This document shows, piece after piece, positions 47,037 to 57,202 of a stretch of DNA of 64,000 nt. This DNA comes from Pseudarthrobacter chlorophenolicus A6 (GTDB taxonomy: Bacteria; Actinomycetota; Actinomycetes; Actinomycetales; Micrococcaceae). The notes beneath the pieces are model-generated. The model made no database searches, was not told the origin of the DNA, and worked only from the letters and a program-made list of their open reading frames with translations. The DNA is taken from positions 2,893,209 to 2,957,208 of the forward strand of contig NC_011886.1 of assembly GCF_000022025.1 (NCBI RefSeq), in the 5' to 3' direction. Numbering within the stretch: position 1 is the stretch's first letter; each line of letters starts with the position of its first letter. The position numbers were made by a program, and so were the translations under genes.

Positions 47037-47569
47037 CGCCGCTGTGCCACGACTGCATCGCCGCTATTGTCACCGCGGGGCTCCCTGTTACTCCTAGCCG
47101 GCGAAACAATGATTTTTCTGTCGCCTCTGATCAGGGATGCATACGCAACACCAACGGACAGCAGCACCAGAGCGGCGACGAAAACGGCCGTGCCGGGATC
47201 AGCCAGCAGGAGCAGCGGAATGCTGCGCCCAGGAACCCCCACAGCAAACCCAAAGGCAACAGCGATCCCGATGTAGCTTCCTATCATGTTGCCGCGATGG
47301 GCCGGAATATTGCGCCGCACTGCACTGATTAGCCCAAGTGTCACGGTGACGATGGTGAACGCGGACAGCCCGTGCAACCAACTGAAATGCCCGTCACTGA
47401 CGATCCCGAAACTGCTGAAACACACGTAGTACATGGCTGCCACCCACAGGTATCCCATGGTCCGGTGGATGCGGTCGCGCCGCCGCCGAAGGATCTGCAC
47501 CGGTCCGACCGCCAGGACAAAGAGTGCCGCAACAACGTGGGTGACAAGTAAGGCGTTCCAATGCTCCAT
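47033..47569 (-). CDS. DUF2306 membrane protein
   Basis: A 178-residue protein with four to five hydrophobic segments. It opens with VTHVVAALFVLAVGPVQILRRRRDRIHRTMGYLWVAAMYY, in which His residues near helix ends (HVVA, IHRTMGY) recur as in the family. HRGNMIGSYIGIAVAFGFAVG is a second hallmark. The role is unknown; related proteins look like small haem- or quinone-associated membrane proteins. It is divergent from the MerR gene, its likely regulator, across a 78-bp operator region. The ATG is 6 nt behind TATCTT. Confidence 0.88.
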   Translation of the reverse strand: MEHWNALLVTHVVAALFVLAVGPVQILRRRRDRIHRTMGYLWVAAMYYVCFSSFGIVSDGHFSWLHGLSAFTIVTVTLGLISAVRRNIPAHRGNMIGSYIGIAVAFGFAVGVPGRSIPLLLLADPGTAVFVAALVLLSVGVAYASLIRGDRKIIVSPARSNREPRGDNSGDAVVAQRR

Positions 47570-47575
47570 AGCTCT

Positions 47576-47581
47576 AAGATA
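47576..47581 (-). promoter_or_regulatory. -10 box of the DUF2306 gene (leaderless)
   Basis: TATCTT, 6 nt before the ATG; adjacent to the nested dyad at 47586-47616. Confidence 0.55.
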
Positions 47582-47585
47582 GAGG

Positions 47586-47616
47586 CACTATCCAGTTCTT
47601 GTACATCAAGATAGTG
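47586..47616. promoter_or_regulatory. Nested dyad, candidate MerR operator
   Basis: Outer arms CACTATC (47586-47592) and GATAGTG (47610-47616) enclose inner arms CTTG (47598-47601) and CAAG (47607-47610). It sits in the divergent region directly upstream of the DUF2306 -10 box, where MerR-type regulators bind. Confidence 0.6.
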
Positions 47617-47647
47617 GACCGGCTGTCCGCTACCTTATGGAGGCGCC

Positions 47648-48271
47648 ATGCAGCTGAAGGAGCTCAGCGAACTCACCGGGACGTCCGCGGCCAGCATCAA
47701 GTACTACCTGCGCGAAGGACTCTTGCCGCCCGGCGAGTCCGTCCATGCCACGCGCGCAAGTTACACCCGGGCCCACGTCGATCGATTGGAGTTGATCCGC
47801 TCACTGCGTCAGATCGTGGGCCTGAGTATCGAACAGATCCGCAGCATTGTGAAAATGGCGGACGACGGCGTTCCGCACCTGGCGCTGCTGGCCCACGTCC
47901 AGAGCGTGGTCCTGAAGCTTGGGACCGGCGGCGGCGAGGTTGGCCGCACATCCGCGGCAGACGCCGTCGTACGCATGCGGGACTGGCCCGACGTGCACAG
48001 CGACGCCCGCGACGCGCTCAACCGGCATATCTCCCGCATGCAGGAGCTTGGCATCGAGCTGCCGCCGGACCTGCTGGATCAGTACAGCAGCGCGGTGGAC
48101 TCTATCGCCGGGTTTGACCTGACCGCCACCACCAGGGGGCAGGACACAGACCGCATCATCCTCACTGCTGCCGTCGGAATGCACATGCACTCGGAGCTTA
48201 TGCTCAAGCTTTTGGCCCTGGCACAGGCCAGCCACGCCATCCGCCGCCTGACAATCACGGGCGACCCTTAA
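47648..48271 (+). CDS. MerR-family transcriptional regulator
   Basis: A 207-residue regulator. The first 70 residues are the MerR winged helix (MQLKELSELTGTSAASIKYYLREGLLPPG...YTRAHVDRLELIRSLRQIVGLSIEQIRSIV). The long C-terminal part is helical, with one Cys-free possible ligand pocket (AVGMHMHSELMLKLL), so a metal-sensing role is unlikely. GGAGG lies 4 nt before the ATG. Divergent from DUF2306, with a nested dyad between. A hairpin terminator follows. Confidence 0.92.
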   Translation: MQLKELSELTGTSAASIKYYLREGLLPPGESVHATRASYTRAHVDRLELIRSLRQIVGLSIEQIRSIVKMADDGVPHLALLAHVQSVVLKLGTGGGEVGRTSAADAVVRMRDWPDVHSDARDALNRHISRMQELGIELPPDLLDQYSSAVDSIAGFDLTATTRGQDTDRIILTAAVGMHMHSELMLKLLALAQASHAIRRLTITGDP

Positions 48272-48272
48272 C

Positions 48273-48311
48273 GATGAACGCTCCCCCGTGAAGACCGGAG
48301 GAGCGTTCATC
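48273..48311 (+). terminator. Terminator of the merR gene
   Basis: Perfect 12-bp stem GATGAACGCTCC/GGAGCGTTCATC (48273-48284 with 48300-48311), 15-nt loop, immediately after the stop and abutting repeat array 2. Confidence 0.75.
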
Positions 48312-48368
48312 AAGGAACCGCCACTACTGAGCGCGCATCCCCAAAGGAACCGCCACTACTGAGCGCGC
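48312..48368 (-). repeat. 32-bp tandem repeat array 2 (inverted relative to array 1)
   Basis: Two copies, starting at 48312 and 48344 (32-bp period), sharing an identical 25-bp stretch. Read on the minus strand each contains CGCGCGCTCAGTAGTGGCGG or the same without its first base, which matches the core of array 1 except at the two variable positions. Confidence 0.85.
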
Positions 48369-48382
48369 GTTCGGGTAGGTGC

Positions 48383-49468
48383 TTAGCGCTCCAGGTCGCC
48401 GCGGATGAAGGCCTCAACCTTTTCGCGGGCGAGGTCGTCGTTGAACTGCTCCGGCGGCGACTTCATGAAGTAGCTCGAGGCGGACAGCAGGGGGCCGCCG
48501 ATGCCGCGGTCCAGGCCGATCTTGGCGGCGCGGATGGCGTCGATGATCACGCCGGCGGAGTTGGGCGAGTCCCAGACTTCCAGCTTGTACTCCAGCGACA
48601 CGGGCGCGTCACCGAAGTTGCGGCCTTCCAAGCGGACGAAAGCCCACTTGCGGTCATCGAGCCACTGGACGTAGTCGGACGGGCCAATGTGGACGTCCTT
48701 GGCGGCAAGGTCAGCTTCGACGTTGGAGGTGACAGCCTGGGTCTTGGAGATCTTCTTGGACTCGAGGCGGTCGCGCTCCAGCATGTTCTTGAAGTCCATG
48801 TTGCCGCCGACGTTCAGCTGGTACGTGCGGTCCAGGGTGACGCCGCGGTCCTCGAACAGCTTGGCCATGACGCGGTGCGTGATGGTGGCACCGATCTGGC
48901 TCTTGATGTCGTCGCCAACGATCGGAACACCGGCGGCGGTGAACTTGTCCGCCCACGTCTTGGTGCCGGCGATGAACACGGGAAGGGCGTTGACGAACGC
49001 AACTCCGGCGTCGATGGCGGCCTGGGCGTAGAACTCGGCAGCTGCCTGGGAGCCGACGGGCAGGTAGCAGACCATGACGTCAACGTTGGCGTCCTTGAGG
49101 GCCTGAACCACGTCAACGGGCTCTTCGGTGGATTCCTCGATGGTCTCGAGGTAGTACTTGCCGAGGCCGTCCAGCGTGTGGCCGCGCTGGACGGTCACGC
49201 CGGTGGGCGGGACGTCGGCGATCTTGATGGTGTTGTTTTCGCTGGCGAGGATGGCATCGGCGAGGTCGTTGCCCACCTTTTTGCCGTCGACGTCGAAGGC
49301 GGCCACGAACTGGACATCGCCCACGTGGTACTGGCCGAACTCAACGTGCATGAGGCCCGGGATGGTCGCCTTGGGGTCGGCGTCCTTGTAGTACTGGACT
49401 CCCTGCACCAGCGAGGCGGCGCAGTTGCCTACGCCGACGATTGCGACACGGATCGGATGTGAAGACAC
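48383..49468 (-). CDS. ino1: Inositol-3-phosphate synthase
   Basis: Cyclises glucose 6-phosphate to 1L-myo-inositol 1-phosphate with NAD+, supplying mycothiol and inositol lipids. The 361-residue length fits the short actinobacterial/archaeal form. NAD site [18 protein letters not shown]; later conserved [15 protein letters not shown] and [16 protein letters not shown] start with AGGAG 5 nt upstream. MshA, the user of its product, is encoded at 42847-44109. Confidence 0.96.
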   Translation of the reverse strand: MSSHPIRVAIVGVGNCAASLVQGVQYYKDADPKATIPGLMHVEFGQYHVGDVQFVAAFDVDGKKVGNDLADAILASENNTIKIADVPPTGVTVQRGHTLDGLGKYYLETIEESTEEPVDVVQALKDANVDVMVCYLPVGSQAAAEFYAQAAIDAGVAFVNALPVFIAGTKTWADKFTAAGVPIVGDDIKSQIGATITHRVMAKLFEDRGVTLDRTYQLNVGGNMDFKNMLERDRLESKKISKTQAVTSNVEADLAAKDVHIGPSDYVQWLDDRKWAFVRLEGRNFGDAPVSLEYKLEVWDSPNSAGVIIDAIRAAKIGLDRGIGGPLLSASSYFMKSPPEQFNDDLAREKVEAFIRGDLER

Positions 49469-49574
49469 GAAACTCCTTAGGACAAACGTCAGCCGGCCTG
49501 GTAATGCGTCGGGGAAATTGCGACGGCGGCCGGCTGGGACAGCGCCGCGCGGCGCCTATTCATAGTACCCAACA

Positions 49575-49609
49575 CAGCGGGACCGGCTATTGTTCCGCCG
49601 GTCCCGCTG
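49575..49609 (-). terminator. Terminator of the aldo/keto reductase gene
   Basis: Perfect 13-bp stem (49575-49587 with 49597-49609), 9-nt loop, 19 nt after the stop. Confidence 0.75.
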
Positions 49610-49627
49610 CGTAAGAAAGGGGTTTCG

Positions 49628-50668
49628 TCAGACGGTCTGCTTCCACAGGTTGATGTCCGATTCGACCGCGAATTCATCGATGGCGGTCAGTTCGTCAGCA
49701 CTGAACCCTAGGTTGTTGATGGCGGAGAGCGTGTCCTCGAGCTGGCGCACGCTGGATGCCCCCACCAGCGCCGATGTCACCGGAGAGCCCTTCGGCTGGT
49801 CCCGGAGGATCCAGGCGATGGCCATCTGGGCGAGCGTCTGGCCGCGGCCTTCGGCAATGGCTTTCAGGCCCCGGATGCGGGCGAGCTTCTCGTCCGTGAT
49901 GGCGTCCTCGGACAGGAACCTGGCCTTGGCTGCGCGGGAATCGTCCGGGATGCCGTTGAGGTAGCGGTCGGTGAGCATGCCCTGGGCCAGCGGGGAGAAG
50001 GCGATGGATCCTGCCCCCACCTGGTCGAGCGCCTCGTAGAGGTTGGGGGTGCCGTTCTCGGTCCAGCGGTTGAACATGGAGTAGCTGGGCTGGTGGATGA
50101 GCAGCGGTGTGCCGAGCTCCTTGAGGATCCGGGCAGCTTCGATGGTCTGCTCCGGGGTGTATGAAGATATTCCCGCGTAGAGCGCCTTGCCCGAGCGGAC
50201 GGCGTAGTCGAGGGCGCCCATGGTTTCTTCCAGCGGCGTTTCCGGGTCCGGCCGGTGGCTGTAGAAGATGTCCACGTAGTCCAGCCCCATGCGCTCCAGC
50301 GACTGGTCCAGGCTGGAAAGCAGGTACTTCCGTGAGCCCCACTCGCCGTAGGGGCCGGGCCACATGTAGTAGCCGGCCTTCGTGGAGATGACCAGTTCAT
50401 CGCGGTACGGCTTGAAGTCGTCCTTCAGGTGTCGGCCGAAGTTGGTCTCGGCGGAGCCGTCCGGCGGGCCGTAGTTGTTGGCGAGGTCGAAGTGGTTCAC
50501 GCCAAGGTCGAAGGCCCGGCGCAGGATGGCGCGCTGTTCGTCGAAGCGCTTGTCGTCACCAAAGTTGTGCCAGAGGCCCAGGGAGATGGCCGGCAGCTTC
50601 AGGCCGCTGCGGCCCACCCGGCGGTAGGGCATGGATTCGTAGCGGTCTTCCGCCGCGGAATAAGTCAT
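49628..50668 (-). CDS. mgrA: Aldo/keto reductase, YghZ/L-glyceraldehyde-3-phosphate reductase type
   Basis: NADPH-dependent reductase of the AKR14-like group, acting on L-glyceraldehyde 3-phosphate and methylglyoxal in characterised members. The 346-residue protein starts near YRRVGRSGLKLPAISLGLWHNFG and has the DLANNYGPPDGSAE segment (catalytic Asp/Tyr), STKAGYYMWPGPYGEWGSRKYL (catalytic Lys) and YSHRPDPETPLEETM (His). The ATG at 50668 is preferred over upstream Arg/Leu-rich sequence; CAGGAT lies 7 nt before it. Confidence 0.94.
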   Translation of the reverse strand: MTYSAAEDRYESMPYRRVGRSGLKLPAISLGLWHNFGDDKRFDEQRAILRRAFDLGVNHFDLANNYGPPDGSAETNFGRHLKDDFKPYRDELVISTKAGYYMWPGPYGEWGSRKYLLSSLDQSLERMGLDYVDIFYSHRPDPETPLEETMGALDYAVRSGKALYAGISSYTPEQTIEAARILKELGTPLLIHQPSYSMFNRWTENGTPNLYEALDQVGAGSIAFSPLAQGMLTDRYLNGIPDDSRAAKARFLSEDAITDEKLARIRGLKAIAEGRGQTLAQMAIAWILRDQPKGSPVTSALVGASSVRQLEDTLSAINNLGFSADELTAIDEFAVESDINLWKQTV

Positions 50669-50675
50669 GGGTTCC

Positions 50676-50681
50676 ATCCTG
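50676..50681 (-). promoter_or_regulatory. -10 box of the aldo/keto reductase gene (leaderless)
   Basis: CAGGAT, 7 nt before the ATG; weaker than the TANNNT boxes. Confidence 0.4.
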
Positions 50682-50718
50682 CCAGCTGTGACCGGCGCAA
50701 CAGGCAGGACTGCAAAAT

Positions 50719-50755
50719 TTACGCCGCGGGCTGACAATGCCAGCCCGCGGCGTAA
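50719..50755 (-). terminator. Terminator of the treX-treY-treZ operon
   Basis: Perfect 15-bp stem (50719-50733 with 50741-50755), 7-nt loop, short T run on the minus strand; 27 nt after the treZ stop. Confidence 0.85.
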
Positions 50756-50781
50756 CCCGCACGCGTCAAGGAACGGATCCG

Positions 50782-52551
50782 TCAGGACTTCACGATGGCG
50801 GCGCTCCACGGCGCGAGGGCGAGGGCGTCGCCGTCCTGGCTTGTCCCCTCGTCGGTGGAGAGCAGGAGGGTCCCGCCTGCACTGTCCAGCCGGACTTTCG
50901 CGTCGGCGAAGTTCACCAGCACCTCCACGCTGCCGCGGCGGAACCGCAGCCAGCCGGAGTCGTCGTCGAACGCCACCCCGGTCTCCCCGAAACCAAGTCC
51001 GGCCAGCTCCGGGTGCTCCCGCCGCAGCGCGGTGAGGGACTTGTACAGCTCGAGCAGGCGGGCGTGGTCACCCATAGCGGCCTCGTCCCAGTTGAGCTTG
51101 GACCGGCGGAAGGTTTCGGGGTCCTGGGGATCAGGCACGACGGCGGGATCCCACCCCATGCGCTCAAATTCCTTGATGCGCCCTTCCGCGGTGGCCTTGC
51201 CGAGCTCGGGTTCCGCGTGGGAGGTGAAGAACTGCCACGGTGTGGTGGCCCCGTATTCCTCCCCCATGAACAGCATGGGGGTGAACGGCGAGGTCAGCGT
51301 AAGTACCGCAGCCACGGCCAACTGCCCGTAGGACAGCGACTGCGAGAGCCTGTCCCCCGTGGCCCGGTTGCCGATCTGGTCGTGGTTCTGGTTGCACACC
51401 ACCAGCGCCGCCGGGGTTACCAGCGAGGCGTTGATGGGCCTGCCGTGGTGACGGCCGCGGAAGCTGGAGTAGCTGCCGTCGTGTAGGAAGCCGTCTTTCA
51501 GTACCTTGGCTAGCACGGCCAACGACTCGAAGTCGGAGTAATACCCGGTGGTTTCGCCGCTAACGCTGACGTGGACGGCGTGGTGGAAGTCGTCGCTCCA
51601 CTGCCCTTCCAGGCCGTACCCGTTGGCGTCCCGCGGATAGATCAGGCGGGGGTTGTTCAGGTCGGACTCTGCAATCAGCGTTTTGGGGAGGCCGGTTTCG
51701 GCGGAGACCGCGTCACCCAGGGCCCCGAGTTCTTCGAGGATGTGCACCGCACGCTCGTCGCGCAGGGCATGCACGGCGTCGAGGCGGAGCCCGTCCACGT
51801 GGTAATCCCGGAGCCACAGCGCGAGGTTGTCGAGGATGTACTCGCGGACCACGTCCGAGCCTTCGCCGTCGAGGTTGACGGAGTCACCCCAGGTGTTGGC
51901 GTCGCCCTGTTTCAGGTATGGGCCGAACTTGGGCAGGTAATTGCCGCTGGGGCCGAGGTGGTTGTACACCACGTCCTGGATGACGCCGAGCCCGGCCGAA
52001 TGCGCTGCGTCAACGAACCGCTGGTACGCGGCAGGGCCGCCGTAGCCCTCGTGGACGGCATACCACTGCACGCCGTCGTAGCCCCAGTTGTGCGTGCCGT
52101 TGAACCCGTTGACGGGCAGCAGCTCCACGAAGTCGATGCCGAGATCCACCAGGTAGCCAAGCTTCCCGGCGGCGGCGTCCAGGGTGCCCTCCGGGGTAAA
52201 GGTGCCCACGTGGAGTTCGTAGATTACCGAACCGGTGAGTTTCCTGCCCTTCCAGGCGGAATCCTGCCACGCGTACGCGGCGGGATCGAAGGTCCGGGAG
52301 AGGTCGTGGACTCCTGCGGGCACCCGGCGGGACCGGGGGTCGGGCAGCGGGTGGCTGTCGCCGTCGAGCCGGTAGCCGTAGTCCACTTCGCCGTCGGCCG
52401 GCGCATCCGGGGCGGTCCACCAGCCCTCCGTTCCGGGCGCGGTGTCCTTCTTCACCATGGGGTATTCCCGGCCGTCCGCCACGAGGATCACCGAGGAGGC
52501 GTCCGGCGCCCAGACGTCGAAGCGTTCGGGTCCTTGATTGACCAGGGTCAT
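50782..52551 (-). CDS. treZ: Malto-oligosyltrehalose trehalohydrolase
   Basis: Releases trehalose from the maltooligosyl-trehalose made by TreY. The 589-residue GH13 protein has an N-terminal beta domain, then the barrel with DVVYNH (region I), [10 protein letters not shown] (nucleophile Asp), [11 protein letters not shown] (acid/base Glu) and [10 protein letters not shown] (region IV). It is the last gene of the trehalose operon; its ATG overlaps the treY stop by 4 nt. Confidence 0.97.
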   Translation of the reverse strand: MTLVNQGPERFDVWAPDASSVILVADGREYPMVKKDTAPGTEGWWTAPDAPADGEVDYGYRLDGDSHPLPDPRSRRVPAGVHDLSRTFDPAAYAWQDSAWKGRKLTGSVIYELHVGTFTPEGTLDAAAGKLGYLVDLGIDFVELLPVNGFNGTHNWGYDGVQWYAVHEGYGGPAAYQRFVDAAHSAGLGVIQDVVYNHLGPSGNYLPKFGPYLKQGDANTWGDSVNLDGEGSDVVREYILDNLALWLRDYHVDGLRLDAVHALRDERAVHILEELGALGDAVSAETGLPKTLIAESDLNNPRLIYPRDANGYGLEGQWSDDFHHAVHVSVSGETTGYYSDFESLAVLAKVLKDGFLHDGSYSSFRGRHHGRPINASLVTPAALVVCNQNHDQIGNRATGDRLSQSLSYGQLAVAAVLTLTSPFTPMLFMGEEYGATTPWQFFTSHAEPELGKATAEGRIKEFERMGWDPAVVPDPQDPETFRRSKLNWDEAAMGDHARLLELYKSLTALRREHPELAGLGFGETGVAFDDDSGWLRFRRGSVEVLVNFADAKVRLDSAGGTLLLSTDEGTSQDGDALALAPWSAAIVKS

Positions 52552-54878
52552 GCGTTTCCTCCATCCACAGGGACCAGCAGGGCCACGGGGTATGCACCCA
52601 GGACGTCAGCCACCAACACGGTGCCGGCACCGAACTCGGCGCCCGTCAGTTCGTCACGCATTGCAGCAGGAAGTTCGACGGCGGTATCGCGCCAGCCGCC
52701 GCCGGCTTCCAGGCCCGCAGGCAGCCGCGTTGCCAGGGTCAGGGCCCCGGGCGTGCCGTGGGCCGCACCGCGGGAGAATCCGAGCAGGTGCCCGGCTGCA
52801 GCGCCCGTGGCCGTCACCGGGACGTAGCCCTCGAAGAGTTCCGGCCGGTCCCGCTTGAGGCGGAGCGCCCGTGTGGTGGCAAGGAGCTTGCTGGCTTCCG
52901 TGCCCGCTTCGGGCAACGTTCCGGCGTCGATCCTGGCCAGCTCGGCCTCCCGGATTGCGAAGTCGACGGGCCGGCGGTTATCGGGATCAGTCAAGGACCG
53001 TTCCCAGAATTCGCTGCCTTGGTAGACGTCGGGGACGCCGGGCATGGTCAGCTGGACCAGCTTGGCGGAGAGGGAGTTGGAGGCCGCAAAGGCATCGATG
53101 CGTGCAACGAAATCCTCCACCACCCTGGCCACGCCGGCGTCGTCGAATACCGCATCCACGGCCGCCTTCACCCGGGACTCGAAGTCCTCGTCCGGGTCGG
53201 TCCACTTCGTGGAGTTGCCGGCTTCTCGGGCGGCCTTCTCGGCGTAGCCCTGGAGCCGTTCCCGGCTGGCAGGCCAGGCGCCCACGATGGCCTGCCACAG
53301 CAGGTTTTCGTAGGGGCCGTCCGGGATGGGAGCCAGCTTCCGGAGAGTGTCCAGGGTGGCGGCCCACTCCCCCGGCAGCTCGGCGATCACGGAGATCCGT
53401 GCCCGGGCGTCCTCGCTGCGCTTGGTGTCGTGCGTGGACATGGTGGTCATGGACAGCGGCAGCTCGTCCTGCCGCCGGCGCATCCGGTGGTGGAATTCCT
53501 CCGGGGACACGGCGAACTCGGTGGGTTCTGCGCCCACCTCGGTCAGCGTGCCCAGGCGGGTGTAGCGGTAGAACGCGGTGTCTTCCACACCCTTGGCCAT
53601 CACCATGCCGGAGGTCTGCTGGAACCTGACGGCAATGGGATTGGCCGGATCCAACAGCAGCGGAAGGAGTGTCCCGATTGCGACGGCGAGGTCCGGACGG
53701 TGTTCTGCGGCAGATTCGCTGGCTTCCTTCAGCACCTCGGCCCCGGTGGGCAGGTAGCTGCGGTAGACCGGGAAGGAAGCGATGATCTCGGCGATGGCGT
53801 CGGCTGCTTCCTCCAGCGCCAGTCCGTGGGATTCCGGAACCAGCCTGGCCAGCCGCAGCACCTCGGAGCGGAGGATGCCGTCGGCGATCATCCGCTTGGT
53901 GCCGCGGATCATCTCCGCGTAGTCAGCGGCCTCGGGAGCGCCCCGCAACTCCGCGTCCAGTGCGTCCAGGGGCTGCTCCCCGGCAGGATCCACGAACACC
54001 CGGTCCACGTCGGCGAGAGCGTCGTACCCGGTGGTGCCCTCGCAGGCGAAGTCCCCCGGCAGCACCTCGCCGGGTTCCAGGATCTTCTCCACCAGGACGT
54101 AGGCGCCGCCAGTGAGGTCCTTCAGCCACCGCAGGTAGCCTGCGGGGTCGGCCAGTCCGTCCGGGTGGTCGACGCGCAGGCCATCCACCAGGCCTTCGGT
54201 GAACCAGCGGCCAACTTCGGCGTGGGCTTCTTCGAAGACCGCCGGCGTCTCCACCCGGATGCCGGCCAACGTGGTCACCGCGAAGAAGCGGCGGTAGTTG
54301 AGCTCGGCGTCGGCGCGGCGCCAGTCCATCAGCTGGTAGTGCTGGCGGCCGTGTACCTCCTGTGGGGAGTCCCCCTCGGAGTAGGTTCCTTCAGCGAGGG
54401 GGAATCGGTGGTCGTAGTACCGGAGTTCCCCGTCCTTGATCTCCAGCTTGTCCAGGTCCGCGTCGGAGCCCAGCATCGGGAGCCGGACCTTGCCGCCGCC
54501 CAAGTCCCAGTCGACGTCGAACGCTTCCGCGTACCGCGACCCACGGCCTTCCTTCAGCAGCGACCACCACCACGGGTTCTGCACCGGGGTGGCGACGCCC
54601 ACGTGGTTGGGCACGATGTCCACCAGCACGCCCATGCCGTGCTCGCGGGCGGCACGGGACAGTGCCAGCAGCCCTTCCGGGCCACCACGCTCGGGGTCGA
54701 CGGCGGAGGGATCGGTCACGTCGTAGCCGTGGTCCGAGCCCTGTTCCGCCGTAAGGATGGGCGACAGGTAGACCCAGTCAACGCCGAGCGATTTGAGGTA
54801 CGGGACCTTCTCGGCGGCGTCGAACAGGGTGAAACTGCTGCGGATCTGCAACCGGTACGTGGACGCTGGCGTCCTCAT
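52548..54878 (-). CDS. treY: Malto-oligosyltrehalose synthase
   Basis: Turns the reducing-end alpha-1,4 bond of maltodextrin into alpha-1,1, giving maltooligosyl-trehalose. The 776-residue GH13 protein starts [25 protein letters not shown], typical of TreY, with [19 protein letters not shown] (nucleophile Asp), VEKILEPGE (Glu) and [15 protein letters not shown]. Overlaps glgX and treZ by 4 nt each. Confidence 0.97.
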   Translation of the reverse strand: MRTPASTYRLQIRSSFTLFDAAEKVPYLKSLGVDWVYLSPILTAEQGSDHGYDVTDPSAVDPERGGPEGLLALSRAAREHGMGVLVDIVPNHVGVATPVQNPWWWSLLKEGRGSRYAEAFDVDWDLGGGKVRLPMLGSDADLDKLEIKDGELRYYDHRFPLAEGTYSEGDSPQEVHGRQHYQLMDWRRADAELNYRRFFAVTTLAGIRVETPAVFEEAHAEVGRWFTEGLVDGLRVDHPDGLADPAGYLRWLKDLTGGAYVLVEKILEPGEVLPGDFACEGTTGYDALADVDRVFVDPAGEQPLDALDAELRGAPEAADYAEMIRGTKRMIADGILRSEVLRLARLVPESHGLALEEAADAIAEIIASFPVYRSYLPTGAEVLKEASESAAEHRPDLAVAIGTLLPLLLDPANPIAVRFQQTSGMVMAKGVEDTAFYRYTRLGTLTEVGAEPTEFAVSPEEFHHRMRRRQDELPLSMTTMSTHDTKRSEDARARISVIAELPGEWAATLDTLRKLAPIPDGPYENLLWQAIVGAWPASRERLQGYAEKAAREAGNSTKWTDPDEDFESRVKAAVDAVFDDAGVARVVEDFVARIDAFAASNSLSAKLVQLTMPGVPDVYQGSEFWERSLTDPDNRRPVDFAIREAELARIDAGTLPEAGTEASKLLATTRALRLKRDRPELFEGYVPVTATGAAAGHLLGFSRGAAHGTPGALTLATRLPAGLEAGGGWRDTAVELPAAMRDELTGAEFGAGTVLVADVLGAYPVALLVPVDGGNA

Positions 54879-57133
54879 GCCTGGGTTTCCTTATCGGCGC
54901 CTGTTGCCTTTGCCTCGCTCGCTTCAGCTGCCTTGGTCTGGGCTTCCACCATCTCCTCCTGGGCCTCTTCATGATCGGCCATGGAGGCCAGTGAGGCTGC
55001 CGCGGACAGGTCCACTTCGGCTTCCGGGCCGGAGTAGGCGCGCAGCACCACCATGGACTTGGCGTCCAGCGTCAGCGTTGCGCCGGCCTTGAGCGGCTCA
55101 TAGGCGTCAGCCTGGGCTGCGGTGTCGATCAGGACCTCCCAGTACTGCGAGTACTCGTCCGACGGCAACAGAAAATCCACGTCGTCGTCGTGGGCGTTGA
55201 AGGCCATCAGGAAGCTGTCGTCGGTGATGCGGCGCCCACGGGAGTCCTGCTCCTGGATGCCGTCGCCGTTGTAGAAGACACCGATGGTGCGGCCGAACCC
55301 GCTGCCCCAGTCCTCGGGCAGCATTTCGGTGCCGTCGGTCTTGAGCCAGACGATGTCGGGCAGCTTCTCGCCCTCGCCGCGGCGCACGGGGCGGCCGTCG
55401 AAGAAGCGGCTGCGGCGGAAGGTGGGGTGGTCGTGCCGGAGCTTGTTCACGAAGGCCGTGAATTCCACCAGGGGCTGGTCCATGGCTTCCCAGTGGATCC
55501 AGCTCAGCTCGGAGTCCTGGCAGTAGGTGTTGTTGTTGCCCTGTTGGGTGCGGCCCAGTTCGTCTCCGTGGAGGAGCATGGGAACGCCCTGGGAGAGCAG
55601 CAGGGTGGCGATGAAGTTCCGCTGCTGGCGGGCGCGGAGGGTCAGCACCTTCTCGTCATCGGTGTCGCCCTCCTCGCCGCAGTTCCAGGACCGGTTGTGC
55701 GATTCGCCGTCGTTGTTGCCTTCGCCGTTGGCGTCGTTGTGCTTCTCGTTGTAGGAGACCAGGTCCCGCATGGTGAAGCCGTCGTGGGCGGTGACGAAGT
55801 TGATGGAAGCGACAGGACGGCGCGCGGAGCTCTCGTAGAGGTCCGCGGAGCCGGTGAGGCGGGAAGCGAATTCCCCCAGGGTGGACGGTTCGCCGCGCCA
55901 GAAGTCGCGGACGGTGTCGCGGTACTTTCCGTTCCATTCCGTCCACTGCGGCGGGAAGTTGCCCACCTGGTAGCCGCCGGGGCCAACGTCCCACGGCTCG
56001 GCGATCAGCTTGACCTGGGAAACGATGGGGTCCTGCTGGATGAGTTCGAAGAACGTGGAGAGCTTGTCCACGTCGTAGAACTCGCGGGCCAGGGTGGAGG
56101 CAAGATCGAAGCGGAAGCCGTCAACATGCATCTCGGTGACCCAGTAGCGCAGGGAGTCCATGAGCAGCTGCAGGGAGTGCGGGTGGCGGACGTTGAGCGA
56201 GTTGCCCGTGCCGGTGTAGTCCATGTAGTGCTTGAGGTCGTTGTCCACCAGCCGGTAGTAGGCCTGGTTGTCGATGCCCTTGAAGGAAAGGGTTGGGCCC
56301 AGGTGGTTGCCTTCGGCGGTGTGGTTGTACACGACGTCAAGGATGACCTCGATGCCCGCCCGGTGCAGGTCGCGGACCATGGCCTTGAATTCCTGGACCT
56401 GGTGTCCCACGTCGCCGGTGGAGCTGTAGGTATTCTGGGGCGCGAAGAAGCCGATGGTGTTGTAGCCCCAGTAGTTGTTGAGGCCCTTCTCCTGCAGGGT
56501 GCCATCGTTGACGAACTGGTGCACCGGCATGAGCTCGATGGCCGTGACGCCGAGCTTCTTCAGGTGCTCGATGACGGCGGGGTGTGCCACGCCTGCGTAG
56601 GTGCCGCGCTGCTCTTCGGGGATCTCCGGGTGCAGCTCGGTGAGGCCCTTGACGTGCGCCTCGTAGATGACTGACTGGTGGTACGGGACGCGGAGCTGCC
56701 GGTCGCCGTCCCATTCGAAGAACGGGTTGATGACCACACCGTGCATCGTGTGGGCGGCCGAGTCGGCGTCGTTGCGTGAATCCGGGTCACCGAACTCGTA
56801 GGAGAAGAGGGCCGGGTCCCAGTCGATCTGGCCCTCGATCGCTTTCGCGTACGGGTCCATCAGGAGCTTGTTCGGGTTGAAGCGGCTGCCGTTGGCGGGC
56901 TCGTACGGCCCGTGGACACGGTAACCGTATTTCTGGCCGGGCTGGATGTGCGGCAGGTAGCAGTGCCAGACGTAGCCGTCCACCTCGGTCAGTTCGATCC
57001 GCGTTTCGGTGAGGTCGTCAGCCAGGAGGCAGAGTTCCACCCGTTCGGCCTGTTCGCTGAACAGTGCGAAATTGGTGCCGGTGCCGTCAAAGGTAGCTCC
57101 CAGCGGGTAGGCAGTTCCAGGCCAGACTTCCAT
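54875..57133 (-). CDS. glgX: Glycogen debranching enzyme (TreX/GlgX type)
   Basis: Hydrolyses alpha-1,6 branches, giving linear maltodextrin for TreY. The 752-residue protein has a CBM48-like N-terminus ([31 protein letters not shown]), [21 protein letters not shown] (nucleophile), [10 protein letters not shown] (Glu) and [13 protein letters not shown]. The ATG at 57133 has GAGGAG 4 nt upstream; two earlier ATGs lack it. The last 40 residues form an Ala/Glu-rich, probably disordered tail absent from most relatives. Confidence 0.95.
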   Translation of the reverse strand: MEVWPGTAYPLGATFDGTGTNFALFSEQAERVELCLLADDLTETRIELTEVDGYVWHCYLPHIQPGQKYGYRVHGPYEPANGSRFNPNKLLMDPYAKAIEGQIDWDPALFSYEFGDPDSRNDADSAAHTMHGVVINPFFEWDGDRQLRVPYHQSVIYEAHVKGLTELHPEIPEEQRGTYAGVAHPAVIEHLKKLGVTAIELMPVHQFVNDGTLQEKGLNNYWGYNTIGFFAPQNTYSSTGDVGHQVQEFKAMVRDLHRAGIEVILDVVYNHTAEGNHLGPTLSFKGIDNQAYYRLVDNDLKHYMDYTGTGNSLNVRHPHSLQLLMDSLRYWVTEMHVDGFRFDLASTLAREFYDVDKLSTFFELIQQDPIVSQVKLIAEPWDVGPGGYQVGNFPPQWTEWNGKYRDTVRDFWRGEPSTLGEFASRLTGSADLYESSARRPVASINFVTAHDGFTMRDLVSYNEKHNDANGEGNNDGESHNRSWNCGEEGDTDDEKVLTLRARQQRNFIATLLLSQGVPMLLHGDELGRTQQGNNNTYCQDSELSWIHWEAMDQPLVEFTAFVNKLRHDHPTFRRSRFFDGRPVRRGEGEKLPDIVWLKTDGTEMLPEDWGSGFGRTIGVFYNGDGIQEQDSRGRRITDDSFLMAFNAHDDDVDFLLPSDEYSQYWEVLIDTAAQADAYEPLKAGATLTLDAKSMVVLRAYSGPEAEVDLSAAASLASMADHEEAQEEMVEAQTKAAEASEAKATGADKETQA

Positions 57134-57202
57134 CGTGCTCCTCATTTGTTGGTCAGCAGCAGAGGACATCGGAACGCCCCTACTGCCGGTGCGAACTAAT
57201 GC

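Noticed and set aside
46077..48271. A transposon or integrative element with its own transposase
   Set aside because: No transposase or integrase gene and no target-site duplication were found; only the flanking repeat arrays hint at mobility.
49489..49677. A 62-codon minus-strand frame between ino1 and the aldo/keto reductase
   Set aside because: It spans the reductase terminator and overlaps its 3' end in another frame; no start signal or family.
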